A stretch of DNA of 29,215 nucleotides from Ceratorhiza oryzae-sativae (taxonomy: Eukaryota; Basidiomycota; Agaricomycetes; Cantharellales; Ceratobasidiaceae): positions 1 through 29,215 of the forward strand of contig JARWMV010000230.1 of assembly GCA_030998015.1 (NCBI GenBank). The letters are read 5' to 3'. The notes under the pieces are model-generated. The model was not told where the DNA came from, did not search any database, and was given only the letters and a program-made list of their open reading frames with translations. This document shows, in pieces, positions 20,770 through 29,215 of this stretch. The translations under genes were made by a program, and so were the position numbers. The first letter of the stretch is position 1, and the number at the start of each line of letters is the position of its first letter.

Positions 20770-22275
20770 CGGCACGATGACAGCGCCCGCAAGGGTTAGC
20801 TACTATCACTATGAACAACAGCAATGGCTATGGGCAAAGTGATAGGGGGCTTTGGTTGGCCGCCGGTATGTCAGCATGTGTTCGTGTGTGCGTTAGGCGG
20901 TTGTGGACGAGCCATAAGTGCATCCATCAGTTTGGCTTCTTAGTGTCCCTAGATCGCAAACACCATTCAAGATCGGCGGCGTCGGCAAAGGTGGCTGGCC
21001 AAGCCTGTCACTACCTGCTCAAGTTGTTATGCGGGTCGAGCCACATGTGCATCTGTTGGATAGGTGTATGTGCTTCTGGACGCCTCGTTAGTGTCTGAAG
21101 CACACCGGGCATGACAAGCGGCGCGCCCGAAGGCTTCCTGTTCATCCATCACAACGCCAGCGAAGTGTGATGACTAAGTGCTCAGCGGCCGGAGTCGGCG
21201 GTACGTCTGTCACTCGGTTCTCCATATGCCGGTCACTCACGTGTCAGTCGGGTGTATTTGAGCGTTCGAGGGCTCATTCCGCTCAGCAGGCACACACGGG
21301 ATGATGGTCGATGCCCGCTAAGGCGGCTTGCCCATCCCTCGCGCTGCCTGCGCAAGCTGTGTGCGAGGTATGAGTCGGCTGAAGTCCACTGTCCGCGCGT
21401 CAGTTGCGGTTGCTATCGCCCGCCGACCCTCGGCGTTCTACCCGTTTTGGACGCCCGGCGTGATGAGTGGCGTCCGCGAAGGCTACCCACCCACCCCCCG
21501 CAACGCCCGCGAAGGCTGTGTGCGGGGTGCCAGGTCGCGTGAGTCGGCCGTCCGCGAGTCCGTTTCGCTCCTTCGCGCCCGTCAACGTTCGACCCGTTTC
21601 GCAAGCCTGGCGCAATGAGCGGCGCCCGCGAAGGATGCCTGCTCATCCCCCGCAACGCCCGCGAAGGCCGTGTACGGAGTGCCAAGTTGCTCCAGTCGGC
21701 CGTCCACGAGTTGTGGCGCTCGTTCGCGCCCGTCAACCGTCGACGTTCGACCCGTGTCGCAAGCCTGGCGCGATGAGTGGCGCCCGCGAAGGCTGCCTAC
21801 CCACCCCCCACAACGCCCGCGAAGGCTGTGTGCGGGGTGCCATGTTGCTCGAGTCGGCCGTCCGTGAGTCTGTTGCGCTCATTGGCGCTCTTCGACGTTC
21901 GACCCGTTTCGCAAGCCCGGAGTGATGAGCGGCGCCCGCGAAGGCTGCCTACCCACCCCCCGCAACGCCCGCGAAGGCTGTGTGCGGGGTCCCAAGCTGC
22001 TTTGGTCGCCGTCAACACGTCGATCAGGCCTGTTCGTCAGAGCCTGTGGTCCATGACAGTTAGATGTGTCTTCCAAGCCGGGCGTGATGGGCGGCGCCCG
22101 CGAAAGCTGCCTACTCATCCCTCGCCACGCCCGCGAAGGCTGTGTAGGAGGTGCCCGGCATCAACTGCCACCTATCGCCGGTCCACTCAAAGCGCCAACA
22201 TGACGAGCGGCGCCCGCGAAGGCTGCCTACTCGTCCCTCGCAACGCCCGCGAAGGCTGTACACGAGGTGTTGGAT
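20770..22275. repeat. CpG-rich tandem repeat, period about 150-160 bp
   Basis: A unit starting gatgagcggcgcccgcgaag recurs at about 21300, 21462, 21613, 21772, 21924, 22086 and 22202, with weaker copies upstream near 20775 and 21111. Spacing is 150-162 bp, with a short last interval of 116 bp. Inside each unit CGCCCGCGAAGG occurs twice, 33 bp apart, framing a C-rich stretch (tacccaccccccgcaa). Linker sequences also align between units (agtcggccgtccg...cgttcgacccgtttcgcaagcc). Long open frames on both strands encode Pro/Arg repeats, but this follows from base composition. The block keeps its CpGs, unlike palindrome copy 5. Confidence 0.9.
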
Positions 22276-22968
22276 CGCTTCAGCGAGACGCGACCCGGGG
22301 GTGGTCAAGTTGAGGATCAACATGCGTCACGTGATCAAGTCGTGATCAATATATAAAGGGACGAACAAACACAGACCCTGACACGTGACGGAAACCTAAT
22401 TTAAGCGCCGAGTTCTTGAAGTAAAATGCCCATTACCCTCGGACATCCGTGGTGCCAATAAACAAAGCAAGACGGAGAGTCTAGTTGTCTAAGTGACAAA
22501 GAATCCGGTTCCAGCCATTGCTTTCGGCAACTCTCAATGTAGAATACAATCCCCCTGTGCAGAAAATGTATTTCGATTTGAATGAAACCCAGGGGGAGGG
22601 GGGTTCAGGCCGATTGGTCTGGGCGTTGTTGTAACCCGATGCTTCCTACAGTTAGTTGGAGGCCAGCTTGGGCTCACTCTGTTATTTCACAGAGCAGTCC
22701 TAACGCCTTCATGATAGATCATGAACCTGAACTTGATAGCCCCTGACATGCAAAGCTTGATTCCACAGTCCTGGGTGCTCTGTTGGTCCTTGCTGTATGC
22801 ACCTGGGGCTAGGGTTCTAATGTTCAGCCAAATTCACTGCTCTGACCCTAGATTCTAGACCCGGATCCCTGGATCCGCCACCCGGCCATGGACCAACCAT
22901 GCTACTTAAGGGTGAACGGACAGGCCTGCTTCAACCTGACTGCTGCCTCTCACTAAAACCTTGAAACC
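22276..22968. other. Region between the tandem repeat and gene C
   Basis: It has two CACGTG-type sites (gtcacgtgatc near 22326; gacacgtgacgg near 22380) around a TATA-like box (aatatataaaggg near 22348-22360) and AATAAA near 22456-22462, together like an LTR or pol II promoter. A perfect short inverted repeat, ggatccctggatcc, is at 22863-22876. No open frame of note starts here. The promoter of gene C must lie at its right end, where cttaag near 22905 is the only weak TATA candidate. Confidence 0.4.
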
Positions 22969-24520
22969 ATGTCTGACACCACTGCCAACGTTGTAAGCCC
23001 GGGTTCTCTTTGTTTAGAATGTGGAATATTGAATGCTGGGCAGTTTTGCAACAATTGCTGGCATGATGACAATCTCATCAAATGTATGGACTGTGATATC
23101 CATTACTGCCAGCAGAGCGAGTCAGGGGATGATACGGCCTGCATAACTCTTCGATCCGACGAGACTGAAGCCTTCCGGTGTCGTCTTTGCTATGACCGCG
23201 TGCATACAGTGGATGGGAGGGCTTGGCCGGTATGTACTGCCGTCCATCTCGACTAGCCATGAAATTGAATATTGTGCTAAATGGCGACAATGGCCAGCAT
23301 ATTCTCAGGCGTCCTAAGTCACGCAACTCCCTCAAACCAGTGACGAGCTGCCAGCAGAACACCAAGCATTCCCGTTGTGTGGGGCTAGCGGTCACCATTC
23401 TCGCAAATGAGCAAACAATTCAAGCTGCAACAGGATTCGCACAAATGTTGCATGGTCGCTGGGGCTCAAGGGCACGTCCTGTGAGTTGAAATCTCCAGGT
23501 GCATGACATGAGGTCAATGAAACGATAGCCCGGACAGCTGCATTTGTTAATCAAAAGGATGTCATCAACCGGTCGAATCTCGAATGCGAGAACCGTGGAA
23601 TGCAGCAAGTAAGCCAAGGTCACACGCATCGTTGGCTGAAATGAAATTCTGTGCATCCAGACGAGCGACTGAAAGCATGTGCCGTGCTGTGGTGATCTCG
23701 ATGCTCTCGAACAGCGAGGGCATGCCAGACGAATCTTTGCTACTACAGGTACAACAAGAGCATTGCATACATATCATCAGTTGTCTGACAGTTTGCTGTA
23801 GCAGCTCAGACAAAGTCGTATCACCTGGCCGTTTAAGTGCGATTCTGATCACACTAATGGTCTCTATGTGTTTCTCGAGGGACAGCTGCCACAAACGGAG
23901 TCGTTTGCACGCCAGCTGCTTGATGCAGTACAGCGCGATGGGTAAGCAGAGAGTTGATGACAAAATATCTATGATGTTTACCCCGAAGCTGGCAGAATCC
24001 AATTCACACGCCTGGCCGTTTTCAGTACTGGTGACCGTCGAAGCGGAATGAGCCGTGCGTTCCCCCCTGCGATTGCCTCGATTTGCGAAGCCTGGGGTCG
24101 AACACCTGGCACATTCGAAGACATCGCAATCAAGTGTCTTATGTTGGATCGGCACACTGAGGGCCTGATTGTGGGCTTGGCTGAGACAGGACAACGGGCA
24201 GTTGTGGTTTCTCCACATGACTTTGGGGCCACTGGGTGGCACCTTACAGCTCCCCTGAGTCGATGTGAGTGCACTGGGACAGAAAGGATTGACCGCAAAA
24301 AATGGGTGCTGGTCCCTCCGCGGAAGCCTGAATCTTGCAGTCGTGTCACAGTCCAGTGCAGCTGGTGTCAGGCCAAGAAGGAACTTATCAAGCCTACTGG
24401 CTCACCATCCCCTCGATACTGTGTCGGGAGGTATTACATGTCAGTGGGGAGTGGAAGTGTGCAAAGCAGGATTGCAGACAGCTGACTAGAGGTTGGCTGG
24501 GGGATGCTATCATCAATTGA
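22969..24520 (+). CDS. Gene C: cysteine-cluster protein, 385 aa, 7 exons, paralogue of gene D
   Basis: Exons are 22969-23229, 23298-23480, 23538-23608, 23661-23748, 23802-23941, 24026-24364 and 24445-24520, totalling 1158 nt and 385 aa. Introns are 52-84 nt. The N-terminus carries C15/C18, C27/C30, C39/C42, C47, C58 and C71/C74, a probable zinc-binding treble-clef or PHD-like finger, with a HYC step at 45-47. A second cluster near the C-terminus reads CSCGEWKCAKQDCR. Introns 1-5 correspond to introns 2-6 of gene D in order and phase (0,0,2,0,2), and short segments align, such as CEAWGRTPGTFEDIAIKC here with VELFAYHTTVEEALVQSY there. Without the last intron the frame would stop at 24485 and lose the second cluster. 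A 225-codon antisense frame at 23565-24242 is a shadow. Function is unknown. Confidence 0.8.
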
Positions 24521-24932
24521 ATTGAAATTTGTCTCATGATATGACTTGTCGATTATACAGATGAGACAGACCTTGCTCTGAACTCATATTTTAAAGAGCA
24601 CTTCATTCACGACATCCAGTTGTTGCGCCTGATCCCAATGATGGAGTTACCCCAGCCATCAATGGAGAGCACTTCATGCTAGCAAAGCAAAATTTGCCCG
24701 AGGATGCTACTCAATCACACAAGGGGAGGGGGCATTTGGTTCAATAATCATGAATATACAAAGGCAAAAAAAATTCAGAGGGACCCGGATACACATCGAT
24801 TCGATAAAAACAAATGAACACCGCCACCAGGAGCTGGGAGTTTAGCGATGCAGTCGGCCTGCCTGATTACGGGAAATGTCGGTCAGAGCGCAAGGATGCA
24901 CGCCTCACTAAATACTCACCAGGGCTGTCGAG
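24521..24932. other. Intergenic, convergent 3' ends of genes C and E
   Basis: It separates the stops of gene C (plus) and gene E (minus). It is AT-rich in the middle with an oligo-A run near 24766. No gene was recognised. Confidence 0.5.
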
Positions 24933-26543
24933 CTACACCTCAGGGGTGAAGTCGTGGGACTGCTCGCGTTGCCGACGTTGTGCCTCCTGGCCACCTCGAG
25001 GGCCGACTCGTGACGCCCCGGCGCCAGGCTGGGGAAGGAAGAACGGCAGCGGGGCGCGAGGGGGAGGCATCGATCCGGAGGGGCCGGCAGAGGGAGCGTC
25101 GGAAGCTGGGGGGGCGATGGGGGGGACGACGGGGGCGACGGAGGGAAGAGGAGCAGCCGGATGCACGGCCTGGGAGCCCACAAGCTCAGGCGTCCGCGTC
25201 GAGGGCTCTTCTGCAGGCCCAGTCGCCTGCGCTGCTGGGGGCTGTGCTAGGCCTACCTCGGTTTGCGGATCCAGGCCGCTGCTCCCCGCCTGTGACTGCC
25301 CGTCGTTCAGCAGCTGGGCTTCGTACGCCACATTTCTCGCGATCAGCTGCTGGACGACGGCTGGGTGCGGGTGGGGCTCTTTACCCTGCGGACTCGACGA
25401 TTTCTTCGTCACCGGGTCCCAGCTCGTCGACGTTGGGACGCCGCTCTCAATGTCGTCGACGATGGAGCCCGCGTCTGAGTCGTCAGCCTCGTCATCCCCG
25501 GGTTGGCTCTCCAGGGCTGCCCACTGCTCCTCGGTCTCGGGGGCTCGCCTGCCTTGGCCCTTGGCAAACCGACACTCACCAAGCATCGCAAGTCGACCCG
25601 GGTCGCCCTCAATCTGCCTAGGCAACCCACGCTCCAGCCGCATCATCTCGATCGCCCACCGGTTGCAGAACCAAGGCCGCGGCTTACTCACGTCCACATC
25701 CGACCACTCGGGGAGCTCGTCGCAAATGCCCATCGCCGCCTGGTATGCCCACAACGCTCGAGTATGGTTGAAGAAGGGCACGTAAGCCTTGTCCGGGTTC
25801 TGGACAACGTATTCCGCGCCGTCTCCGTCTGCGCTCGGGAATATAACATTCTTCAATCTAAAATATAGAGATTATAGTGAGTATATAACAAGAATTGTGG
25901 CGTGCTTACCGGCAGCCGAAAAATCTGAACTCCCCTGCGCGCGGTGTCTTGACTCGAGCCACCAAGAACGCCGTTTGGAGCTGCCATACGTCTGGGTGGC
26001 TGCCTGAGTTTAGTGGCGTGTGTCCCGAGTACGTTCGTGTCAGCCGGCGAGCTCCATCGTTTCCTGGGTTTATCACCCCATACAAGTCATACACATTGTT
26101 GTCGTCCTTGTCGCCTGGGGGGTGAAACTCTGGTGCAACCAGGGTACGCGTCCCGGACTTGCAGAGGAACCAGCAATTGGCAAGGCGGGGGTAGACAACT
26201 TTTCATTATGTTATTCACGGTTAATATGCACTCAAGGCGATTGTGTTCTTAACTTACACTTGTGGCCCTTGGCGAGCTTGACGCGTTTCGGGTCGCGAGC
26301 CCCATAGTTGCCCTCCGACCGGAACTCGTACTCCTTGGCAGCCGTAAAATCGTCAAAACCCTTCTTCTTAAGAAGGGTGGGCTGTCTCTTGCATGCTACC
26401 ATGGCCTTCCGAGTCTCAGTGACACGGCTCTTCAACTGCCGCAGCTGCGCGGGGGGGACCCTGGCCGAACTTCCAGCCGCGGATTGTGCCAAGCCGCGTG
26501 ATGAGGTGGCCGCATTGCCTTGGTTACGCTTGGATGGGGCCAT
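24933..26543 (-). CDS. Gene E: orphan protein with Pro/Ala-rich C-terminus, 499 aa, 3 exons
   Basis: Exons on the minus strand are 26543-26258, 26198-25910 and 25857-24933, totalling 1500 nt in one frame. Introns are 59 and 52 nt. Residues 1-95 are basic with a Lys/Arg-rich segment (RDPKRVKLAKGHK) that could be a nuclear signal. Residues ~96-290 form a compact domain rich in aromatic residues, such as NCWFLCKSGTRTLVAPEF, HPDVWQLQTAFLVARV and PFFNHTRALWAYQAAMG. From ~310 the chain is acidic, then strongly Pro/Ala/Ser-rich and disordered. A TATATAA box lies about 85 bp above the ATG. Exon 3 is notably GC-rich compared with its surroundings. No family was recognised; a DNA-linked protein is only a guess. 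Confidence 0.8.
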
Positions 26544-27216
26544 TGGAAATTGAGGAGGGTGCAGGTTACAAAGCAACGGAGCGTTGGGGGGGGGGTGGAT
26601 CTCGAGCCGTTGCGTCGCGACAGTCATTATATACATGGGGCAGGGTCCAAGGGTTGAGTTGTCGTGAGGTTCAAATCCAACGCGACAATGCGCGTGCATC
26701 AACGATTGGATCAATGACATGCGCCAGCGTCAGGTAGCCTCTCAGCAATGGTTTGAAAAACCAATCCATCCGACGATGGGCCAAGCGATCGGGTGTGTTC
26801 ATCCACAGGTATTACAAGTTCTTTCGTGCACACGGATTTTGTTGTCGTATTCCACAGGGCCCCAATTGTTACATCTCCAAGTGTTCAATCAAAGCAATGT
26901 CATCTGTGTTGCGTAACAGCGATTCACCTGCAACGTTACAGAGCATTCATTAAATTCTGACAAGAACAGTTATAAAACAAGTGTTCGCCAGCTGATTGTT
27001 TTGATCGACGTCGAGGACAACAATCCAAGCAGGTAAATTTTGCAAGTGTATATATTGAGAAGCGCATATATCACAGTCCACAATGTCATTGAAGCAAAAT
27101 CTTCTGAACGGAGGTGACACCCAACCTGGCCAACTCCATCAGAATAAAATTACCCCATCTCCGGTCGCTCACATCCTTTGCTATTCCCTGCCTGAACTCC
27201 CGCTCAACATTTATGG
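26544..27216. other. Intergenic between genes E and F; possible small plus-strand gene
   Basis: The minus-strand TATATAA at 26633-26627 serves gene E. On the plus strand TATAAAAC (26971) and GTATATATTGAG (27048) precede a 65-codon frame at 27083-27280 starting MSLKQNLLNGG. Its last 64 nt overlap the 3' end of gene F in antisense. No intron or homology supports it, so it is recorded as possible only. Confidence 0.3.
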
Positions 27217-28798
27217 TCAGCCCGAGGGGGCAAAGTTCAAGGAGTATGCTACTCTAATAGTATCAGTAAGATCCCACTGACATGAGTGAGGCACGCACTG
27301 AACAATCCGTGCCAAAACCCGACGCTGCTGGACGGTATCACTGAATTCTTGATCAAAATCAAAGCGAGTTCCCAGCGTGAGCTTGAACGGAAAGGTGTGG
27401 GGAATATCTCTGAGCCATGGTGTGCCAAGCAGCTCTGAAATGTTCCCGCTCAGCGACCTGAGGTTAGGATATTGCGCAAATTCAATCAAGTCTTCAGGTG
27501 TAAAAGCTTGCCTCATCACCGATATCTGCAACAAATTGCTCCAATGAGGTACTGAGCCTGGGTGGAAGCTTCGAAACCCGGTCGCCCAAGGAAGCTTGAA
27601 GTTGTAGAGCCGAAGTACCTTCAGCTCAAGAGAGGTCAGGCATTGCACCATGGGCAAGCTTAGCCGGTAGGGCTCGTCCTGGTCATCCTTGAGTGCAACC
27701 AGAACCAGGTTCCGGAGCAGCGGCGCAGCACCAATGAGAGTAAAAAGGCGCACGTAGAACAGGTGATCGGACTCCGTCAGATCCCACATGGGCATTAGGG
27801 CAACCCGCAAGGACTGGACATCAGTCAGGAGCCCAGGAGCAGAGAGTAGATGCAAGCTGAAGTCGCTAGTGACATTCTTCAGCTCCAAGGTGTGCAAACA
27901 TGGGAAGGGCCGTTCCGGCGCCAGCATGTTAGCCACGTTAGCGAGTGAATCCGAATCTGCACCAAAACGACCCCGGATGATCAGATGTTCCACTTTTGAG
28001 GCAGCAAGTGCCTCAAGACCACTCAGCGTGAGCGTCCATTGGCTAGTACACAGGTAAGTGAGGCTGTGGAGGAATGTTTGAAGTCCAATATGGACTTCCT
28101 CCCGTGTGCCCTGACCCTCAGGAAATATACTCAGATGCTGTATTTGTGCAGAGGGGTGAGCAGTGGCCTGCAAGGTATTAAAAACCTGAACGACATCGGC
28201 CACGGTGGATCGAGGATAGCCACTGCTAGCAGGTATAACCTGGAAACTGACCAAGCTGGGATTGGCCAATATCGATGCCAGTGGACCGCACTCAAGGAAT
28301 GTTTCAGCATCCCAGGCCGCCGATATTGTGACGTGTTCTAAGCGTGGGAACAATGCTCTCCCGGCGGTCATCCCAATCTGAACCAGGTTGTCCAACCCGG
28401 CATACAGTGGCCTCCTCTCCGGATCTGGGTACACCTCGAGCACCTGAATATATGCGCTCAAAATCAGAAAACGTTCTATCTGTGATCTCCGAAGCCGACG
28501 TGGCGAAGGAATCTGCATCTCGCCCAATGAGTTGAGATCCAACCAAGTTCAGGAGAGACATCCTCACTTTGATCTTGTCTCCATGTTGGGCCGGTCGAAC
28601 TCCGAGCTTGCGTTTCAGAACGGCCAGAATAGTCCCTAGACTAGGGACAGCACGCCAACCATCGCCGTTGAAACGCGCATAATTCCGTCGTGATGTTTGT
28701 GCCAATCTCCGGAAATCCCTAGAGTCTAGATATTGCCCAGTGACTGTGAGAAGTTCGTCGACGTTGTGGAAACGCGATGCAGCGGTGTGGAAAGACAT
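27217..28798 (-). CDS. Gene F: F-box protein with leucine-rich C-terminal region, 508 aa, 2 exons
   Basis: Exons on the minus strand are 28798-28568 and 28512-27217, totalling 1527 nt; the single 55-nt intron has GTGAGG...GCAG and keeps phase 0. The N-terminus (about 11-52) fits the F-box pattern: NVDELLTVTGQYLDSRDF followed by RRLAQTSRRNYARFNGDGW. F-box proteins bind Skp1 and present substrates to the SCF ubiquitin ligase. Residues ~110-480 contain repeated leucine-rich stretches typical of divergent LRR domains, such as FPCLHTLELKNVTSDFSLHL and LTSLELKVLRLYNF, which would bind the target. This two-part layout is common and highly expanded in Agaricomycetes. A TATAAG box lies about 63 bp above the ATG. 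The substrate cannot be inferred. The F-box call is good; the repeat count is not determined. Confidence 0.75.
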
Positions 28799-29215
28799 TG
28801 TACAAGCGTTTGAACTTGTGAGCGTGAGAGTCGTTCAGGAGGATCGATCCTTCGGTTCTTATATCAAGCAGCACACAGCCACAACATCACCTCAATTACA
28901 TCCAGCGGACCACGTGCAGAGAATTAGGTCCAACTGGAACAACGATCGACCAAGAATATGGGTGACAGGGTCTACCACTGCGGTCAAAGTCAGACGCAGG
29001 TTTAGATGAAACCAGACAGTATGACCTGAAAACTGCACTTTGTTGGTTCGGTTACGTCAGAGTTGGCCTGGCAGAGTGGCTCTGCTAGTAGTGGTTACAG
29101 GATTGGGTCAGGCTAAGCTAAAGAACGCTTACCCACCTCCAGTGCTTGAATCAAGATTCCAAAGATCCAATTCGATTTTGGCGTACTGATCCACTTGCAG
29201 CAGTAAGACACTGGC
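28799..29215. other. Upstream flank of gene F to the window end
   Basis: The minus-strand TATAAG at 28864-28858 is the likely core promoter of gene F. Nothing else was recognised up to the right edge. Confidence 0.5.

Noticed and set aside
21252..22323. Long open frames on both strands in the CpG-rich tandem repeat, encoding Pro/Arg repeats
   Set aside because: Several frames on both strands are open because the repeat lacks stop codons. No start context, introns or consistent product.
23565..24242. 225-codon minus-strand frame opposite gene C
   Set aside because: The plus-strand exons agree with gene D in intron phase and in protein segments, so the antisense frame is a shadow.
1..24520. 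Membership of a KDZ transposon or a Starship-type giant element
   Set aside because: No KDZ transposase, DUF3435 tyrosine recombinase, TET/JBP protein or terminal repeats were recognised. Cysteine clusters alone do not suffice.
26650..26695. tRNA-like T-arm (GGTTCAAATCC)
   Set aside because: No matching acceptor, D and anticodon arms could be found upstream. The flanking TTGTCG/CGACAA only forms a small hairpin.

Overview
The window reads as nuclear DNA of a filamentous fungus, most likely a basidiomycete of the Agaricomycotina. Genes are split by many short introns (about 45-85 nt, mostly 50-57) with GTRNGT donors, CTNAY-like branch sites and YAG acceptors. TATA-like boxes lie about 30-95 bp upstream of several starts. 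There are no bacterial operons or ribosome binding sites. All multi-exon models below were built by hand from splice signals and reading-frame phase, and each joins into an uninterrupted frame. The species could not be identified.

Layout. 165-1678 (-): a 7-exon gene for a 396-aa protein with an N-terminal cysteine cluster (gene D). 2242-8124 (-): an 11-exon gene for a giant protein of about 1775 aa with no recognised domain (gene A). 8680-11268 (+): an 8-exon gene, divergent from A, for a 740-aa protein whose N-terminus looks like the ParB/sulfiredoxin fold (gene B). 11270-16290: a repeat-rich, gene-poor block. It holds (CCTAA)/(TTAGG) arrays, a fold-back repeat in two copies, a C-rich minisatellite, and five copies of a 37-bp near-perfect palindrome ending in CACGTG, four of them spaced about 200 bp apart. 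16297-17311 (+): a tentative small multi-exon gene (H). 17632-18438 (-): two tentative small genes (J, I). 18901-19983 (+): a 4-exon orphan gene for 308 aa (G). 20770-22275: a CpG-rich tandem repeat with a period near 150-160 bp. 22969-24520 (+): a 7-exon gene for 385 aa (C), a divergent paralogue of D. 24933-26543 (-): a 3-exon orphan gene for 499 aa (E). 27217-28798 (-): a 2-exon F-box/leucine-rich protein gene of 508 aa (F).

How it fits together. Two observations stand out. First, A and B form a divergent pair of a giant orphan protein and a ParB-fold protein. This is unusual in a nuclear genome and could be the core of an undescribed mobile or chromatin-associated system (inference). Second, D and C, which face outward about 21 kb apart, keep five introns at equivalent places with identical phases (0,0,2,0,2) although their sequences have diverged strongly. 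They belong to one lineage-specific family and bracket the A/B pair and the repeats. No terminal repeats, transposase or recombinase were recognised, so membership of one mobile unit is not shown. Apart from the F-box gene and the ParB-like domain, nothing here matches a family I can name.
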